Assembly: GCF_029784155.1 (NCBI RefSeq)
Contig: NC_073693.1
Location: 288,272,875-288,336,874, forward strand
Source: Uranotaenia lowii
Taxonomy: Eukaryota; Arthropoda; Insecta; Diptera; Culicidae
Reading direction: 5' to 3'
Length of the DNA stretch: 64,000 nucleotides
The notes below the pieces were generated by a model. The model saw only the letters and a program-made list of their open reading frames with translations, did not search any database and was not told the DNA's origin. Below are positions 46,833-58,063 of the stretch, in pieces; the first letter of the stretch is position 1, and every line of letters starts with the position of its first letter. A program made the position numbers and the translations under genes.

Positions 46833-49800
46833 AATCTCCGACCCGTAAACCGACTCCGGAAGCAACTTCCGGTTGATCGGCTTTACATCCACTTATCTCC
46901 AGAACTGCCAGCTTCGCCGTTCCGCGCTTCAACCTTCCGCTGTTGGTTTTCACCCATGCTTGACGAATCCTTCCATCACCGGCCATGATCAATTCATCCA
47001 CTATTCCGCGAATCCAAAGTTTCCGATTGCCACCGTCGACGACGTAAACCAAGTCACCAACTTTCAATGGATCCGATTCGCCAAACCATTTTGTACGTTG
47101 ATTTAAAGTTGGGACATATTCCTTTATCCATCGCTTCCACATATTGTAAGCCAACAGTTGTGTTCGCTGGAATGAATTTCGAAGTGTTTCGGCTTCGTGA
47201 GGAAAGTGTGGAATCGTGCCTGACTCGTTTGGAGATGCGCCCCGGAGAAAGTGGTTCGGACTGAGTGAGAGTTCTTCAGCGATATCTGACGAGACACTAG
47301 TCAGTGGACGACTGTTTATCATGTCTTCGGCTTCTACAATCGAGGTTACCAAAATCTCGTCGGTTAGCTTTTTTCCGTCGTCTAATACGAAAAGGGCATC
47401 TTTGACGGAACGAACTAATCTTTCCCACGCTCCGCCCATATGGGGCGTAGCTGGGGGGTTAAAACGCCATCCTGTTTGTGCTGTGGTTATCGCATTGGCG
47501 CAATCTAGGTTGATCGAATGAAGTTCATTTTTAAGCTCCCGACTGGCGCCTTTGAAGTTCGTGCCGTTGTCGGATAAGAATTCCAGCGGCGGACCCCTGC
47601 GTCCGATAAATCGCCGGATGGCCATCAGGCAGGATTCGGTGTTTAAAGTGTGGGCAACTTCAAGATGTATGGCTCTCACAACCATGCAAGTAAAGAGGCA
47701 AATCCATCGTTTTTCGCTTCTTCTTCCAACAGTAACTGTAATCGGGCCCAGGTAATCAACTCCTACGTAACTAAACGGGCGAAGAAATGGAGTAACTCGT
47801 TGAATAGGAAGTGGGGCCATTCTTGGTGTTACAGGACGGTTTCGGTGCACCTTGCACCAATTGCAATTCGCTGATACTTTCTTGATTTCGGATCCAATGT
47901 GCTGAATACAGAAACGTTGACGCAATTCGTTTTTAACAGTGTCGCGATACGCATGACCAAACTTTTCGTGGAAACTTTGGATAATTTTCAATGTTACCGG
48001 ATGACCTTTCGGCAAAATAATGGGAAATCTCAAATCAAATGGGAGCATATCTGCATTTTCCGTACGTCCCTCAACCCGAATCAAACCACTTTCATCTAGC
48101 ATTGGTGTGAGTTTAAAAAGGAAACTTGACTTGTCAAGCGTTGACCACTTTTCCGGGGGCAAATTCGAATTTTTCGTCAGGACACGAAGATCATCGGGGA
48201 ACATGTCTCCCTGGGAGAATTTAAAAAGAAATGTTTCTGCTTGCTGAAGTTCTTCTTTACGTAGGGGAGTCAGTTCAGAACTTACGACATTCGGGATGAT
48301 TAACTTCACTTGTCTTTCGGTTGCTGTTAATGTTTCGATGCACAATTTTTTGCATTTCCGTTTGCAGTTGGAGATAAATCTTAGTACACTTGCCATCGTT
48401 CGTACCAAAACAGACCATTTTGAAATTCTCGTGACATCAATTATCGAGGCAGGTACATGCACGTCGTGCAGTAGGAATTGTGCTCTCATCTCTTCTTTAA
48501 TGTTGGGTTGAGGGAATTTTTGTTCAGGCCAAGCTTCTTCATTCAGATACAAGAAAGACGGACCTCGAAACCACGAACTATTCGGGTTTAAATAATCAAA
48601 ATTTGATTTCCACTTTGTTAGTAAATCTGCGACGTTGTACCTGGTCGGAACCCATCTCCACTCTACAAGTTTAGTCGTATTCAATATTTCCCCAATGCGA
48701 AATCCGATAAATTGATTGTACTTTCTCTGGTCAGAGCGTATCCACGACAGAACCGTCAGTGAGTCCGTCCAGAAGTAGCGTTTGACTATTTTGAAGCGAT
48801 GATTTGCCTGCACCGTTTCAGCAACTCGTGCACCAACGACAGCACCCAACAGCTCGAGACGGGGTATCGAAAGTTGTTTCAAAGGAGCTACTTTAGAGCG
48901 GCTCATCAACAACGAACAGCGAACTTCACCATTTACTTTAGCTCGAAAGAAAGCAGCACAGCCGTACGCACTTTCGCTAGCATCGGAAAACACATGCAAC
49001 TCGACATCCTTGCACTGCGTCGAAAGTGCATTGCCAAAATAACAACGAGGAATTTTTAAAGCACTCACCTCGGACAGCAACCTTTTCCATCGCCCCCATT
49101 TTTGGAAGGAATCGTCGTCGATTGGATCGTCCCACGTACATCCTGTTCTCCACAAATTTTGTACTAGCAGCTTACCATGAATCGTGAGTGGCGATATCAA
49201 TCCCAACGGGTCAAACATTGATATCACGCAGCTGAGAATGAGCCTTTTGGATGGTCGTTTATCCTCAAGGATCGTTGGATTCAGTTCAGGTTTACTGACA
49301 GTGGAAAAACTGAAGACGTCTTCATCAGGATCCCAAACGACACCTAGCACTCGTTCCGTTTCGTTGAGCTTATCGGCACGGAAGTGAATATTCGAAATTG
49401 CACTGGGATATTCAATTCGCTCTAGATACTCTCGGCAATTGGACACAAAATTACGGATTACAAATCCTCCATGCTCATGTATAGCTTTCACTTGCACGGT
49501 AAGATTTATAGCTTCCTCGACGGTATCAGTGCTATCATAATAATCGTCCACATAATGTTGTTCCAAGATAGCTTCGGACGCTCTGGGAAATTTATCGGCA
49601 AACTTTCTGGCATTTAAGTTTTTTATGAAATGCGCAGAACATGGGGAGCATGTAGCCCCAAAAGTGGCCACGTCCATGACGAACACCTGAGGTGGTTTCG
49701 ATGGATCTTCACGAAATAAAAATCGCTGTACCTGCCTATCTTGGGGTCGGATTCTCAGTTGATGGTACATCTCGGCTATGTCTCCTCCGAATGCTACAGG

Positions 49801-52563
49801 CTTTTCACGGAAACGGCTTATTATTCCCGGCAACGAGGCAAGCAAATCCGGCCCAGCTAAAAGTTCCGAATTCAACGATTTTCCGTTCACAGATGCTGCT
49901 GCATCCCACACAAGTCGAACCTTAGAAGGCTTGCGTGGGTTGAGAGCGACGTTTAGTGGAAGATACCACACTTGGGATGGGTCGCTGTTTTTAAGTTCCT
50001 CCTCAGTCGCGATGTGCGCATATCCTTTCTCCTTGTACTCCTGTATCTGGCGCCGAACATTCTTCTCCATGTCTGGGTTCTTTGATAACTTTTTCTCAAA
50101 CGCTGCTTCCCGACGAATAGCCATCGGGTAGCTATCGGGAAAGGCTCGGCTGTCTTTTTTCCATAGCAATCCAACCTGATAACGATCTCCCAAAAACTCA
50201 GCAGTGGATTCTAAAATGCTAATTGCGCGCAAGTTTTCGGCAGAATCAGGAAATGGCTTGATACCGGATTCTTCTAGAATATACTGTGTGCGCAACAACT
50301 CATGTAGCTTATCGTTTTCCATTTCATGCTTATCGACGACATCATGGTAGTTAAATTGAGCTTCGGTGGTAGAATTGAATTTGGTTGGTCCGTATACTGT
50401 CCAACCCAATTTGGATTTGACACCGATCGGTTCGCCAGGTTGACCGACTCTCGATTCGATAGGGGCAAAAACATGTATGTTGTCTAACCCGATCATTATG
50501 CATGGCTCCTCAAAGCTGTGATCTGCCACTGGCAAATTCCGCAAATGTGCAAATTTCTCTGCTACTTGGTCAAACCGAACATGCTGCTGTGGCAATTGTA
50601 AGTCCGGGACAGTGCGTACTCCGACCAGTTTCAATTTTTCAGATGATCCTCGTGCCGAGAGAGAAAGATCAAATTTGCGAGAGCGATCCTCATACCGTTT
50701 CACGTTGCCGGTCCAGGAAACGACAAACGGTTCATTTACACCAAGAGCTTGAAGTTCATCAGCAAGTGATTCATCGATGAGCGTAGCAGAAGAGCCTTCG
50801 TCCAAAAAGGCTAGAGTGTTCACTTTCTGTTCTCCCACGTACAAGGTGACGGGAACCATCCGAAAAATAACCGATCGTGTGGGTCGGTTGTGAGCGTAAC
50901 ACTCTGCATTTGTCAGCTGAACGGATTCTTCGTTTCTATGCAGAAGGTAGTGATGATTTCCCTTACATCCATCGATATTGCACCGTGCCTTAAAATTGCA
51001 CCTACTCTTTCCGTGGCTGTTCAGGCATAGCTCGCACAGTTTTAATCTGCGAACCATACCCAGTCGTTCGATAATGGGCAGCTTTTTGAAATCCTCGCAA
51101 AATCGTAGCTTATGGTCTGTCCTGCCACAACAGACGCAAGGTTTTGGAGGTTTTTGTCCTTGAGCAGCTGATATCTGGTTGGGAACTATGTTGTGCACGT
51201 GTGAAAATTCCTTTTTCTTCCACTTGCTGGATAAGGAATTTTCTCTGCTCTTATTTGAAAATTCTGTTATCTCGGAGACATCTTCAACAATGGAATTCAT
51301 GAAATCCGTTAAAATTCTGAGAGGCGCTCCGACCTGAACTCGTTTATACCTCACCCATTGTAGCTGGTAATCTTTCGGAAGTTTCTCGATCAGTTCCTGG
51401 ACTAACATTGGATTGTTCAGATGTTCGTCCAGTTTGGCGGCTTCCAGATGATCGCAGAGTTGCTTAATAGTGATGCCAAAATGTATGAAAGATTCCATAC
51501 GATCGATTCGTGGCGACGGAGCATGACGTACTTTGGCCAGTAACATTCGTAGCAACCTTTCTGGTTTCCCAAATAAAGTTCGAAGATCTTCGATAACATC
51601 TGTCACCGATTCGGGGAGAACTAATCGGGACCTGACGGCCTCGAGTGCTTCACCACGTAAACTATCTTGCAGGCGTTTCAGATTGTCCAAATCGGAAAAT
51701 CCGCACGCTCGAGTCGTGTTCTCGAAGGTGCTAATAAAAATCGGCCAAATTTCAGGCTCGCCCCTGAAAATTGGTAACTGTTGCGAACCAGCCTGTCGTG
51801 CGGCAAGTTGTTCTTTCGTCAGCACAGCGATGTTGTCTCCTGCACTTTTCGGCATTTGCTCTTTCAGGAGTTTAGAAAGAATAGTTTTAATTACGGTCTC
51901 GTTGGGATTTTCAACGTTCTTACCGGAAATCTTCAGCTTTTCTAAGAGTTTTTCCAATGCATCCTTCTGGCAAACTTCATGCTCGGGAATTTTCTTTTTG
52001 GTTCCGGTGTACTTTGCGGTTTCTTGCTGTTCCTCTAGCCAATCAAAAACTTTCTTGTACGCTTCTGGATCAGACTGTTCCCCGCCGACGGCACCTTCTG
52101 CTTCATCTTCGATTCCTGGTAAGTCGTATTCTTCCTTCTCAACCCGGTATTGATTTTGAAGAGCTTTCCGTTTCGCTTGAAATGCCTGTTCTTCGGCGTA
52201 ACGGCGTTGTAGAACTTCTTCTTCATATTTCAACTGCTGTTCTCGTTGTTCCTGTTCTAATTTACGGGCCTTTTCCTGGAGTAATCGTTCTCGCAACATC
52301 CGTTTTTCGGCAAGTGCTCGTTCCATTTCAAGCCGCTTCTCCTGTAGGATCATTTCCTCCTCTAGGGCTTCTTCCTTTGCCGCTTGCTCATCCTCAAGTT
52401 CTTGCAAGGCAACATCCAGGGTCAGAGTAGCGCTTCTTGTCGACCCGCCTGTAGTGGATCCAGCCTTCATGGGAGCTTTTCTAGTTCCACGGGTGGTTTT
52501 AGGAACTTTCAACGTTGTATCGTCACTCTTCTCATTCTCTATGGTAGATTCGCTGGCAGGCAT
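46795..52563 (-). CDS. gag-pol: BEL/Pao Gag-Pol polyprotein (1922 aa)
   Basis: This is one frame with the retrotransposon domains in BEL/Pao order. Residues about 52-145 form a Glu/Lys/Arg-rich coiled coil. Residues about 262-415 are a Gag-like DUF1759 region. Zinc knuckles follow, with C476/C478/C479/C489 and C510/C513/H517/C522. The protease has the LDEGSS motif with D588. The reverse transcriptase has D928 and the YVDD box D1006/D1007. The Pao-specific region, SMFDPLGLISP, lies near 1110-1130. RNase H carries D1194, E1237 and D1267. The integrase zinc finger is H1532/H1537/C1567/C1570 and its core is D1603, D1665, E1714. A DUF5641-like C-terminal domain with KVGDLVYVVD lies near 1830. Every catalytic residue I looked for is present. 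The ATG lies 34 nt after the LTR. The stop is inside the 3' LTR, so the last dozen residues are LTR-encoded. The length is normal for the family. The ORF is clearly more GC-rich than its flanks. Confidence 0.97.
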   Translation of the reverse strand: MPASESTIENEKSDDTTLKVPKTTRGTRKAPMKAGSTTGGSTRSATLTLDVALQELEDEQAAKEEALEEEMILQEKRLEMERALAEKRMLRERLLQEKARKLEQEQREQQLKYEEEVLQRRYAEEQAFQAKRKALQNQYRVEKEEYDLPGIEDEAEGAVGGEQSDPEAYKKVFDWLEEQQETAKYTGTKKKIPEHEVCQKDALEKLLEKLKISGKNVENPNETVIKTILSKLLKEQMPKSAGDNIAVLTKEQLAARQAGSQQLPIFRGEPEIWPIFISTFENTTRACGFSDLDNLKRLQDSLRGEALEAVRSRLVLPESVTDVIEDLRTLFGKPERLLRMLLAKVRHAPSPRIDRMESFIHFGITIKQLCDHLEAAKLDEHLNNPMLVQELIEKLPKDYQLQWVRYKRVQVGAPLRILTDFMNSIVEDVSEITEFSNKSRENSLSSKWKKKEFSHVHNIVPNQISAAQGQKPPKPCVCCGRTDHKLRFCEDFKKLPIIERLGMVRRLKLCELCLNSHGKSRCNFKARCNIDGCKGNHHYLLHRNEESVQLTNAECYAHNRPTRSVIFRMVPVTLYVGEQKVNTLAFLDEGSSATLIDESLADELQALGVNEPFVVSWTGNVKRYEDRSRKFDLSLSARGSSEKLKLVGVRTVPDLQLPQQHVRFDQVAEKFAHLRNLPVADHSFEEPCIMIGLDNIHVFAPIESRVGQPGEPIGVKSKLGWTVYGPTKFNSTTEAQFNYHDVVDKHEMENDKLHELLRTQYILEESGIKPFPDSAENLRAISILESTAEFLGDRYQVGLLWKKDSRAFPDSYPMAIRREAAFEKKLSKNPDMEKNVRRQIQEYKEKGYAHIATEEELKNSDPSQVWYLPLNVALNPRKPSKVRLVWDAAASVNGKSLNSELLAGPDLLASLPGIISRFREKPVAFGGDIAEMYHQLRIRPQDRQVQRFLFREDPSKPPQVFVMDVATFGATCSPCSAHFIKNLNARKFADKFPRASEAILEQHYVDDYYDSTDTVEEAINLTVQVKAIHEHGGFVIRNFVSNCREYLERIEYPSAISNIHFRADKLNETERVLGVVWDPDEDVFSFSTVSKPELNPTILEDKRPSKRLILSCVISMFDPLGLISPLTIHGKLLVQNLWRTGCTWDDPIDDDSFQKWGRWKRLLSEVSALKIPRCYFGNALSTQCKDVELHVFSDASESAYGCAAFFRAKVNGEVRCSLLMSRSKVAPLKQLSIPRLELLGAVVGARVAETVQANHRFKIVKRYFWTDSLTVLSWIRSDQRKYNQFIGFRIGEILNTTKLVEWRWVPTRYNVADLLTKWKSNFDYLNPNSSWFRGPSFLYLNEEAWPEQKFPQPNIKEEMRAQFLLHDVHVPASIIDVTRISKWSVLVRTMASVLRFISNCKRKCKKLCIETLTATERQVKLIIPNVVSSELTPLRKEELQQAETFLFKFSQGDMFPDDLRVLTKNSNLPPEKWSTLDKSSFLFKLTPMLDESGLIRVEGRTENADMLPFDLRFPIILPKGHPVTLKIIQSFHEKFGHAYRDTVKNELRQRFCIQHIGSEIKKVSANCNWCKVHRNRPVTPRMAPLPIQRVTPFLRPFSYVGVDYLGPITVTVGRRSEKRWICLFTCMVVRAIHLEVAHTLNTESCLMAIRRFIGRRGPPLEFLSDNGTNFKGASRELKNELHSINLDCANAITTAQTGWRFNPPATPHMGGAWERLVRSVKDALFVLDDGKKLTDEILVTSIVEAEDMINSRPLTSVSSDIAEELSLSPNHFLRGASPNESGTIPHFPHEAETLRNSFQRTQLLAYNMWKRWIKEYVPTLNQRTKWFGESDPLKVGDLVYVVDGGNRKLWIRGIVDELIMAGDGRIRQAWVKTNSGRLKRGTAKLAVLEISGCKADQPEVASGVGLRVGDLLGTAEQLTPIE

Positions 52564-52597
52564 CTTTTGAGGTTATCCGATATTATCTTTTGATTTT

Positions 52598-53094
52598 TGT
52601 TCGGATTTTGAACGAAACGATTTTTGAAATCTACTATTTTTTGTGTGTAGATCAAAACTAAAATACAAATTTTATTGTTACTCATTGTAGGGCTTCAATT
52701 TATAAGAAATTACTCACGATAAGTTTCGAACCTCGTGCAGAGTTTTACACTGCCTTTCTGAATCTAGCTTATGAATCTCGCTTAAATCGTATCTCCTACG
52801 GAACCAAAACTAGTCAAATCGAGATCTATTTAGATAGGTTTAATTTTACTTACGGTCGATTATACAATATTAACTGTAACTCAATCTGTGATAACTTTCA
52901 CCTGTGATACTAGATTTAAGCAATAGGATAAGTAGGAACAATTTTTAATTCAATGGCTGCACTTGTTAACTACGCATCAATTTTGCAAATCATTGTACGA
53001 ATGACAGGAGAAATCTTTAACGTCTCAGCTAAACTTCATTGGCGCCTGCTTGTAAGTTATTCGATAGGTGTTAGCTGCTCGGCGGTTCCCAACA
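52598..53094 (-). repeat. 5' LTR of the BEL/Pao element
   Basis: This 497-bp LTR is the upstream one in element orientation. It starts TGTTGGG at 53094 and ends CCGAACA at 52598. A minus-strand AATAAA at 52676-52671 is a plausible polyadenylation signal and recurs at the same offset in the other LTR. It should carry the promoter, but I could not fix a transcription start. A TATAAA-like string sits only about 20 nt upstream of the AATAAA, which is too close to be the promoter box for a transcript ending there. Confidence 0.95.
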
Positions 53095-53099
53095 AGTTT
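53095..53099. repeat. Target-site duplication AGTTT (right)
   Basis: This is an exact match to 46331-46335. A 5-bp duplication is typical of BEL/Pao integrases. Confidence 0.93.
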
Positions 53100-55269
53100 T
53101 GTTACTTGAAGCTAATCCAAAAATAGGAATCTACAGATGCATAAATATGAGAAAATTCATTGGATCTTTGGTGTTTGTTTCCGTTATCAATCTTTCATAT
53201 TTTTGTACACCACATGCACTAAAGAAGAAATTAGTTTCAAATTTTTCGAATTGATAACCAGCTTCCAAGCATAACACATATCTACATACAAAACTTTACT
53301 TCAGAATTTTTATGAAATAGGACAGAACTCATTATTCCAGAATCTTTCATGTCACTAGAAAACTTGGGACAGAAGACCCCTTTATTCGACATACTTTATT
53401 TAACGCAATAACAAAACTTACAAAAATTGATTTAAACTTATTCGAATTTTTGTTTTAAATTTCAAATAAATTGCAAAATGCGAGCAGACTTCATAAATTT
53501 ACGGACATTTGGGGGGAATTTTCATTGAATGTCCTGGCAACCAATTCAGATTCAGATTCAAATTAAACAATTTTGGTAACATTTTTACAACATCGGCTCA
53601 AATTTAAAATTATAATTCTAGCTTGTTAAAAGGATTTGAGTATGATTGAAAATTCAAGATATTGAATATTTTTGATTCAGAATTCAGTTTATCAACGTAA
53701 TTTTTTTTAACTCAGAACTTTTATCAGTAACATGTTTCTCATGGAAAAGCTGAAAAATTATTCAGACCTAGAAATAAACAAAATTTAAATTTAGAGGCGC
53801 AAATTCGAATGGATTGTAGATGATATTCTTGAGTTCCAAAAACGTCAACAGAATTTTAAGTATAAAATACTTTTGTGCTGATTTTCTTTATTATAAAAAT
53901 ACGAATTATGGCATTCGATTGCAATGTACAAGTTAAGATTTTCATCTCAATTTTATTTTTTATTAGTTTTGTTTATTTTTTCAGAGTTATTACAGCTATG
54001 ATTTCAAATGCCTTTTTGTATACCGTAGATTAAAATTATTAGATTAAACTTTACTGAAAAACTGAATTAACAATTTGGTTCTAGAAACAAAGTTGAAAGC
54101 TGAAGTGGGAAAGATTTCCTCAAAAAACTAACACCAACATTAGTAGTTGGTATCAAGTATCAAATGTTTACATTTTTGTAAATTGATTGTTGATTCAGCT
54201 ATGGGATGTTTGAGTGTATCTGAAGAAAAAAATGATCGCATACTTCCGGAGGTCTTAATTAGTCAAAAATTCTAGAAGCAATGCAGGGAAATTAGAGTAC
54301 TTTCTTGAAAAGATCCTTTCTTGTTAACTAAAGTTTAAAACACTTGAATTTTTATATATTTAAAAATGATGCGGTTTAAAAGAAAAAAAAAGCATTCAAT
54401 TTCTATGTGGTAAATGAAATTACATTTTAAAGCAACTCCAAAACAGCTTTTAATAGAATACGAAAATTGAATCATTAAATTCACCTTTAATAATCGTTTC
54501 CACTCAAACTTAATACTAGGACTACCAGGAGCTTTTAAATGGTCCCTTTTGAGCAAAAAGAAACATCAATCTGATTTGTTTGTGCTTACTAAACTGAGTC
54601 GATTTGGGGTTATTTTTGAATTTCTCAAACTCTGGGTCCTATAAAGCTTCGTTTTGGTTCAAAACTCATCCATAGCATGAGTTGTCGGATTTCCACCAAA
54701 ATAACCTTATTTCGAAGCTCACGAATTGAAGAAAATTCAGGGGAATAAGAACAAAGACAGAACCTTAAACACACGCTTGGTACAAGAGACCAAAATTATG
54801 TAAATTTTCCGGAGCAAAATGTTCAATTTTCTCATAAATCATTTTCATTAGTAAATTTTAACTTTTGTGTTTATTTTTGTATCAAAAAAAGGGAGAATCT
54901 TCAAGCCATACGAAGCAACTGCTCCAAATACCATGACTCTTGCAGAAAACTTGCTAGTAAACTTGAATTTCTAATTTTCTGGAACATCCTAAGCCTTCAG
55001 GGGTGAAATATTTTGCACCGTACTTGAATTAGATACCGGATCAATCGAATAAAGTTTATCGTCTGAGAAAAGGACGAACATCAACACAGACTTCCGCTAA
55101 CATCCGCTAACTTCCTCTATCGTGCTGAACTGCTACGGTTTATTCGTTCTCCCGGTTAATCATTAATGTATTTTCAAGCAATTTTGCTTTAAAAAACAAT
55201 TTTTGCTTAGTTGGGCATTTTAACTCACCAACAATTGCAGATCCATTTCAGGAAATTTAATTTTAAAAT
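53100..55269. other. AT-rich non-coding stretch
   Basis: No gene is supported. ACTGAGTCGATTTGGGGTT near 54593 is shared with about 14192 and marks another low-copy repeat. Confidence 0.4.
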
Positions 55270-55635
55270 TGACGAACAAAACTCCGGATAAAATCCGGAC
55301 TAATTTTGTCAAAATCCAAAAAATACTTAATAAAATCAAGTAAAAAATTAAAAAAAAATCCGCCAAACCGCATCGACAGATTTTTATCGTATCAAAAAAC
55401 CATTAATGTTTATTTTTATTTAATTTGCCCAACAAATTTCGTTCAGGAAGCACAAATTTTAAATTTTTAAATTATATATTTTTTTTAGTTAGATTGATCA
55501 AACGAAGTGAATATATTTGGGTAAAATTGCGGGTTTTTTTCCAATAAAATAAGGAGAACTGGTCCGGCCCAGAATGTGCTTTAAGTTGGTATTAAATATC
55601 AAAACCGGATAAAACCAGGCAAACTGGCAACCTTA
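55270..55635 (+). repeat. GCCCGG-type MITE, copy 3 (left end lost)
   Basis: Ends AAACTGGCAACCTTA at 55635. It shares CGCATCGACAGATTTTTATC and other blocks with 1-400 in the same orientation. The left inverted end is missing, and many CpG-containing words have decayed relative to the copy at 29491. Confidence 0.75.
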
Positions 55636-55717
55636 GGAAAATAAACACAATAACAGACATAACTAGGTGATTCATTGAACTAAAAATTATTTCTTTCATC
55701 AAAATACCATAGTTCCA

Positions 55718-55780
55718 TATATGGCCGTACGGGGGGAGTTTTGAGAGTTAAACCCCCCTCCTCATGAGGTTAAAAAAAAG
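55718..55780 (+). repeat. Short dispersed G/C-run repeat, copy B
   Basis: ATGGCCGTACGGGGGGAG and GTTAAACCCCCCTCC occur in the same order as at 41535-41600. Confidence 0.6.
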
Positions 55781-58063
55781 CTAAGCAAAATGTTTTTCTA
55801 TAAACTAAAAATTCCAAATTCCAAAAAAAGTTTTAATGAACGACAAAAATTATTTAAGAGTATCAATCTCTTCTTAAAACCACAAATAAAACCTCGAAAT
55901 CTTTTCACAGGTAAAAAATTGTTATACAGTTTTTTAAAAAACTCGTTGAAAAAAATTTAGTCCCGAATATAGAATTCAAATAAGGTTAGCTGACGAATCA
56001 GCCCGTGGCTTAAAGTCTCTAAAATTAAAAAAAAGTAAGATTCCCAAATCGTCCAGAATTTGCCCGAGTTGTTACACATTATTAGCAATTTCAAACAAAC
56101 ATTTTGATTGAGTCATTGATATTGTTTTTGCTTTTATTTTTATTTTTTTTTTTGAGTAAAATTCATCAAAATTAATGTGAACAATTTTTCGGAAGCTTTA
56201 AATATGATTTCTATTGTATTTGATGTATTTGAAGTATTTCGTAAATCAAGTTGAGTGTTTTCTTCATGTTTTTATTTCTAATATTTTTGATTTCGACGGA
56301 AGTTGGAAAAAAAATATATGGAATTTCAACTGCCGGAAACGTGGAAAAACTATCTAAAAAGCTTAGGCTAGGATAATCCCGGTTTTTGTGGTTCCAATTT
56401 TGCAAAAAAAAAAACATTAGAACTCTAAGTCTGTGCTAAGTATTCGGATTCTTTATTCAGTTATTTGTTACTGAATTTCAGTTTGGATCATCATCGGGAG
56501 AAAAAATCCTTATTCGAATCTTCGTTCTGCTTTTCAACCTTTCATGATCGAAACTCATCCTTTTGGATAATAAAAAAAATTAAAATGTCAAACCATTTCA
56601 AAGATTTGGAATTTTACTTCAAAGAAACTTTCATAATGGTTATTAAGAATTGAACATTCTGAAACAGTTTCATCATTTGAAATTTTCCTCATATTCATTA
56701 GTAAAATTTCGAATAAATAACGGAAGAAAGAATACTCATTGAAAGACAACAATTCATGACTCAAATATGAGATTTTTGGTTGAGAATTCTGATCCAAATT
56801 TCGCTATTTGGGTTTTAATCATTTGAAATATTAACTGAAACTTAGATTTAAAAATTGTTTTCTTATTCGGAATTCATATTTTTGACTCAGGTTTGAAAGG
56901 TAGAATTTAGATACGGAATAAAAATTTAAAATTCAGAATCAGCTCGATGTTAAGTTAATCGAATTTATAATATCAATTTTAGAACTATCACTAAGAATTC
57001 AAATTACAGGCGATCGCAACCTTATAATTATGATTCTGGATTCAAAATGAAAACTTTATGTTAGAGTCAGTTTGGACCACAAACGCAATAAAATGTTGAT
57101 TTTTGAGAAACCTAGATTTTTTTTTAAATTTAATTGGAAACATATTTTACTGTATTTTCCTTCAAATTATTATTTCTATTGCAGGCTGTTCTTTGTCAAA
57201 GCTTTAAACTTAAACCTTTAATTTTATTCGAGTTTACAAGAGTAGAAAATAAATCTGATTTGAACCGCAAACTTTATCTCTTACCTTTCTCTTGATATTC
57301 TAAAAATATTAACAAATGCCTCAAATGGTCATGCTTGTGGTTTAAAAAAAAGAAGCTTACTTCTTTCTTATTTAAGTTAATTTAAAAAGTTTTTAATTGA
57401 AATGAAATTTTCAAATCCCTAATCCCTAAATTTAACTTAAAATTGCAACTTCTATGACATATTTTTGAAATAAAAATTATTTGATTTACTATTCTGTATG
57501 CATTCTGAAATTTGGTCCAAAGATGTAAAAATGTGTGATCTAGTACCAGGCCCAGTTTCGTCAAAATTGATGAACGCGATCAAAAATTGTGCTGGGTAGA
57601 AAATGAGGTTCATTATTGACCAGCAGACGATTTCATTCTTTTTTGGACAGATGTTTGTACGGAAACATCGTAATCCATGTATTCATGGTTTTTTCTTTCA
57701 CAAAATCAAAATTTATCACGAAAATTTTTGTAATTGATAAACACTTCATTCGTGCTTTGTTTAGGATTAGAAAATGTTTGAACCGAGTTCAAAATAAGAA
57801 GAACAGAGTTTCTGAAATGACCTGCTAAATATACTGATAATCGAATTTGATACACAATTAAAGCGAGTATTATACTCGCTCTTGTGTTAAAATACCAGCT
57901 CTGTAAGAAAAATTTATAATTCTAAACTAAGCAGGAATGAAGATTCTATCAATTTACAACATCCTTTGTGTGGTGGTGACTAACGTTTTTCTACAATTTT
58001 TTTTTGCTCGAACCATGCATTAAAAAAAAGATATTAAATCATATACTTTACGATTATTAATTA
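55781..58063. other. AT-rich non-coding stretch
   Basis: No gene is supported. A strong hairpin lies at 57852-57887. Frames at 56211-56417, 56465-56797 and 57382-57828 look like background. Confidence 0.4.
57852..57887. other. Two-tier hairpin
   Basis: An outer stem ACACAA/TTGTGT surrounds an inner 9-bp stem AGCGAGTAT/ATACTCGCT with a single T at its centre. It stands out in AT-rich DNA. Its role is unknown. Confidence 0.6.

Larger units (their letters stand above)
46336..53094 (-). mobile_element. Complete BEL/Pao LTR retrotransposon
   Basis: This 6759-bp element reads on the minus strand. It is bounded by two 497-bp LTRs (52598-53094 is the 5' LTR, 46336-46832 the 3' LTR) that I could not tell apart when reading them side by side. 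The LTR begins TGTTGGGAACC and ends CCGAACA, the usual TG...CA form. The flanks 46331-46335 and 53095-53099 are both AGTTT, a 5-bp target-site duplication typical of BEL/Pao. The interior holds one uninterrupted Gag-Pol frame and no extra env-like frame. Identical LTRs, an intact frame and an intact TSD together suggest a recent insertion. No canonical TGG-starting primer binding site is seen in the 34 nt between the 5' LTR and the start codon. The stretch before the 3' LTR is only weakly purine-rich. Confidence 0.97.

Noticed and set aside
51533..52430. Plus-strand frames of 206 and 157 codons opposite the Gag-Pol N-terminus
   Set aside because: They are antisense shadows of the retrotransposon's coiled-coil coding region, Ser/Phe-rich and without domains.
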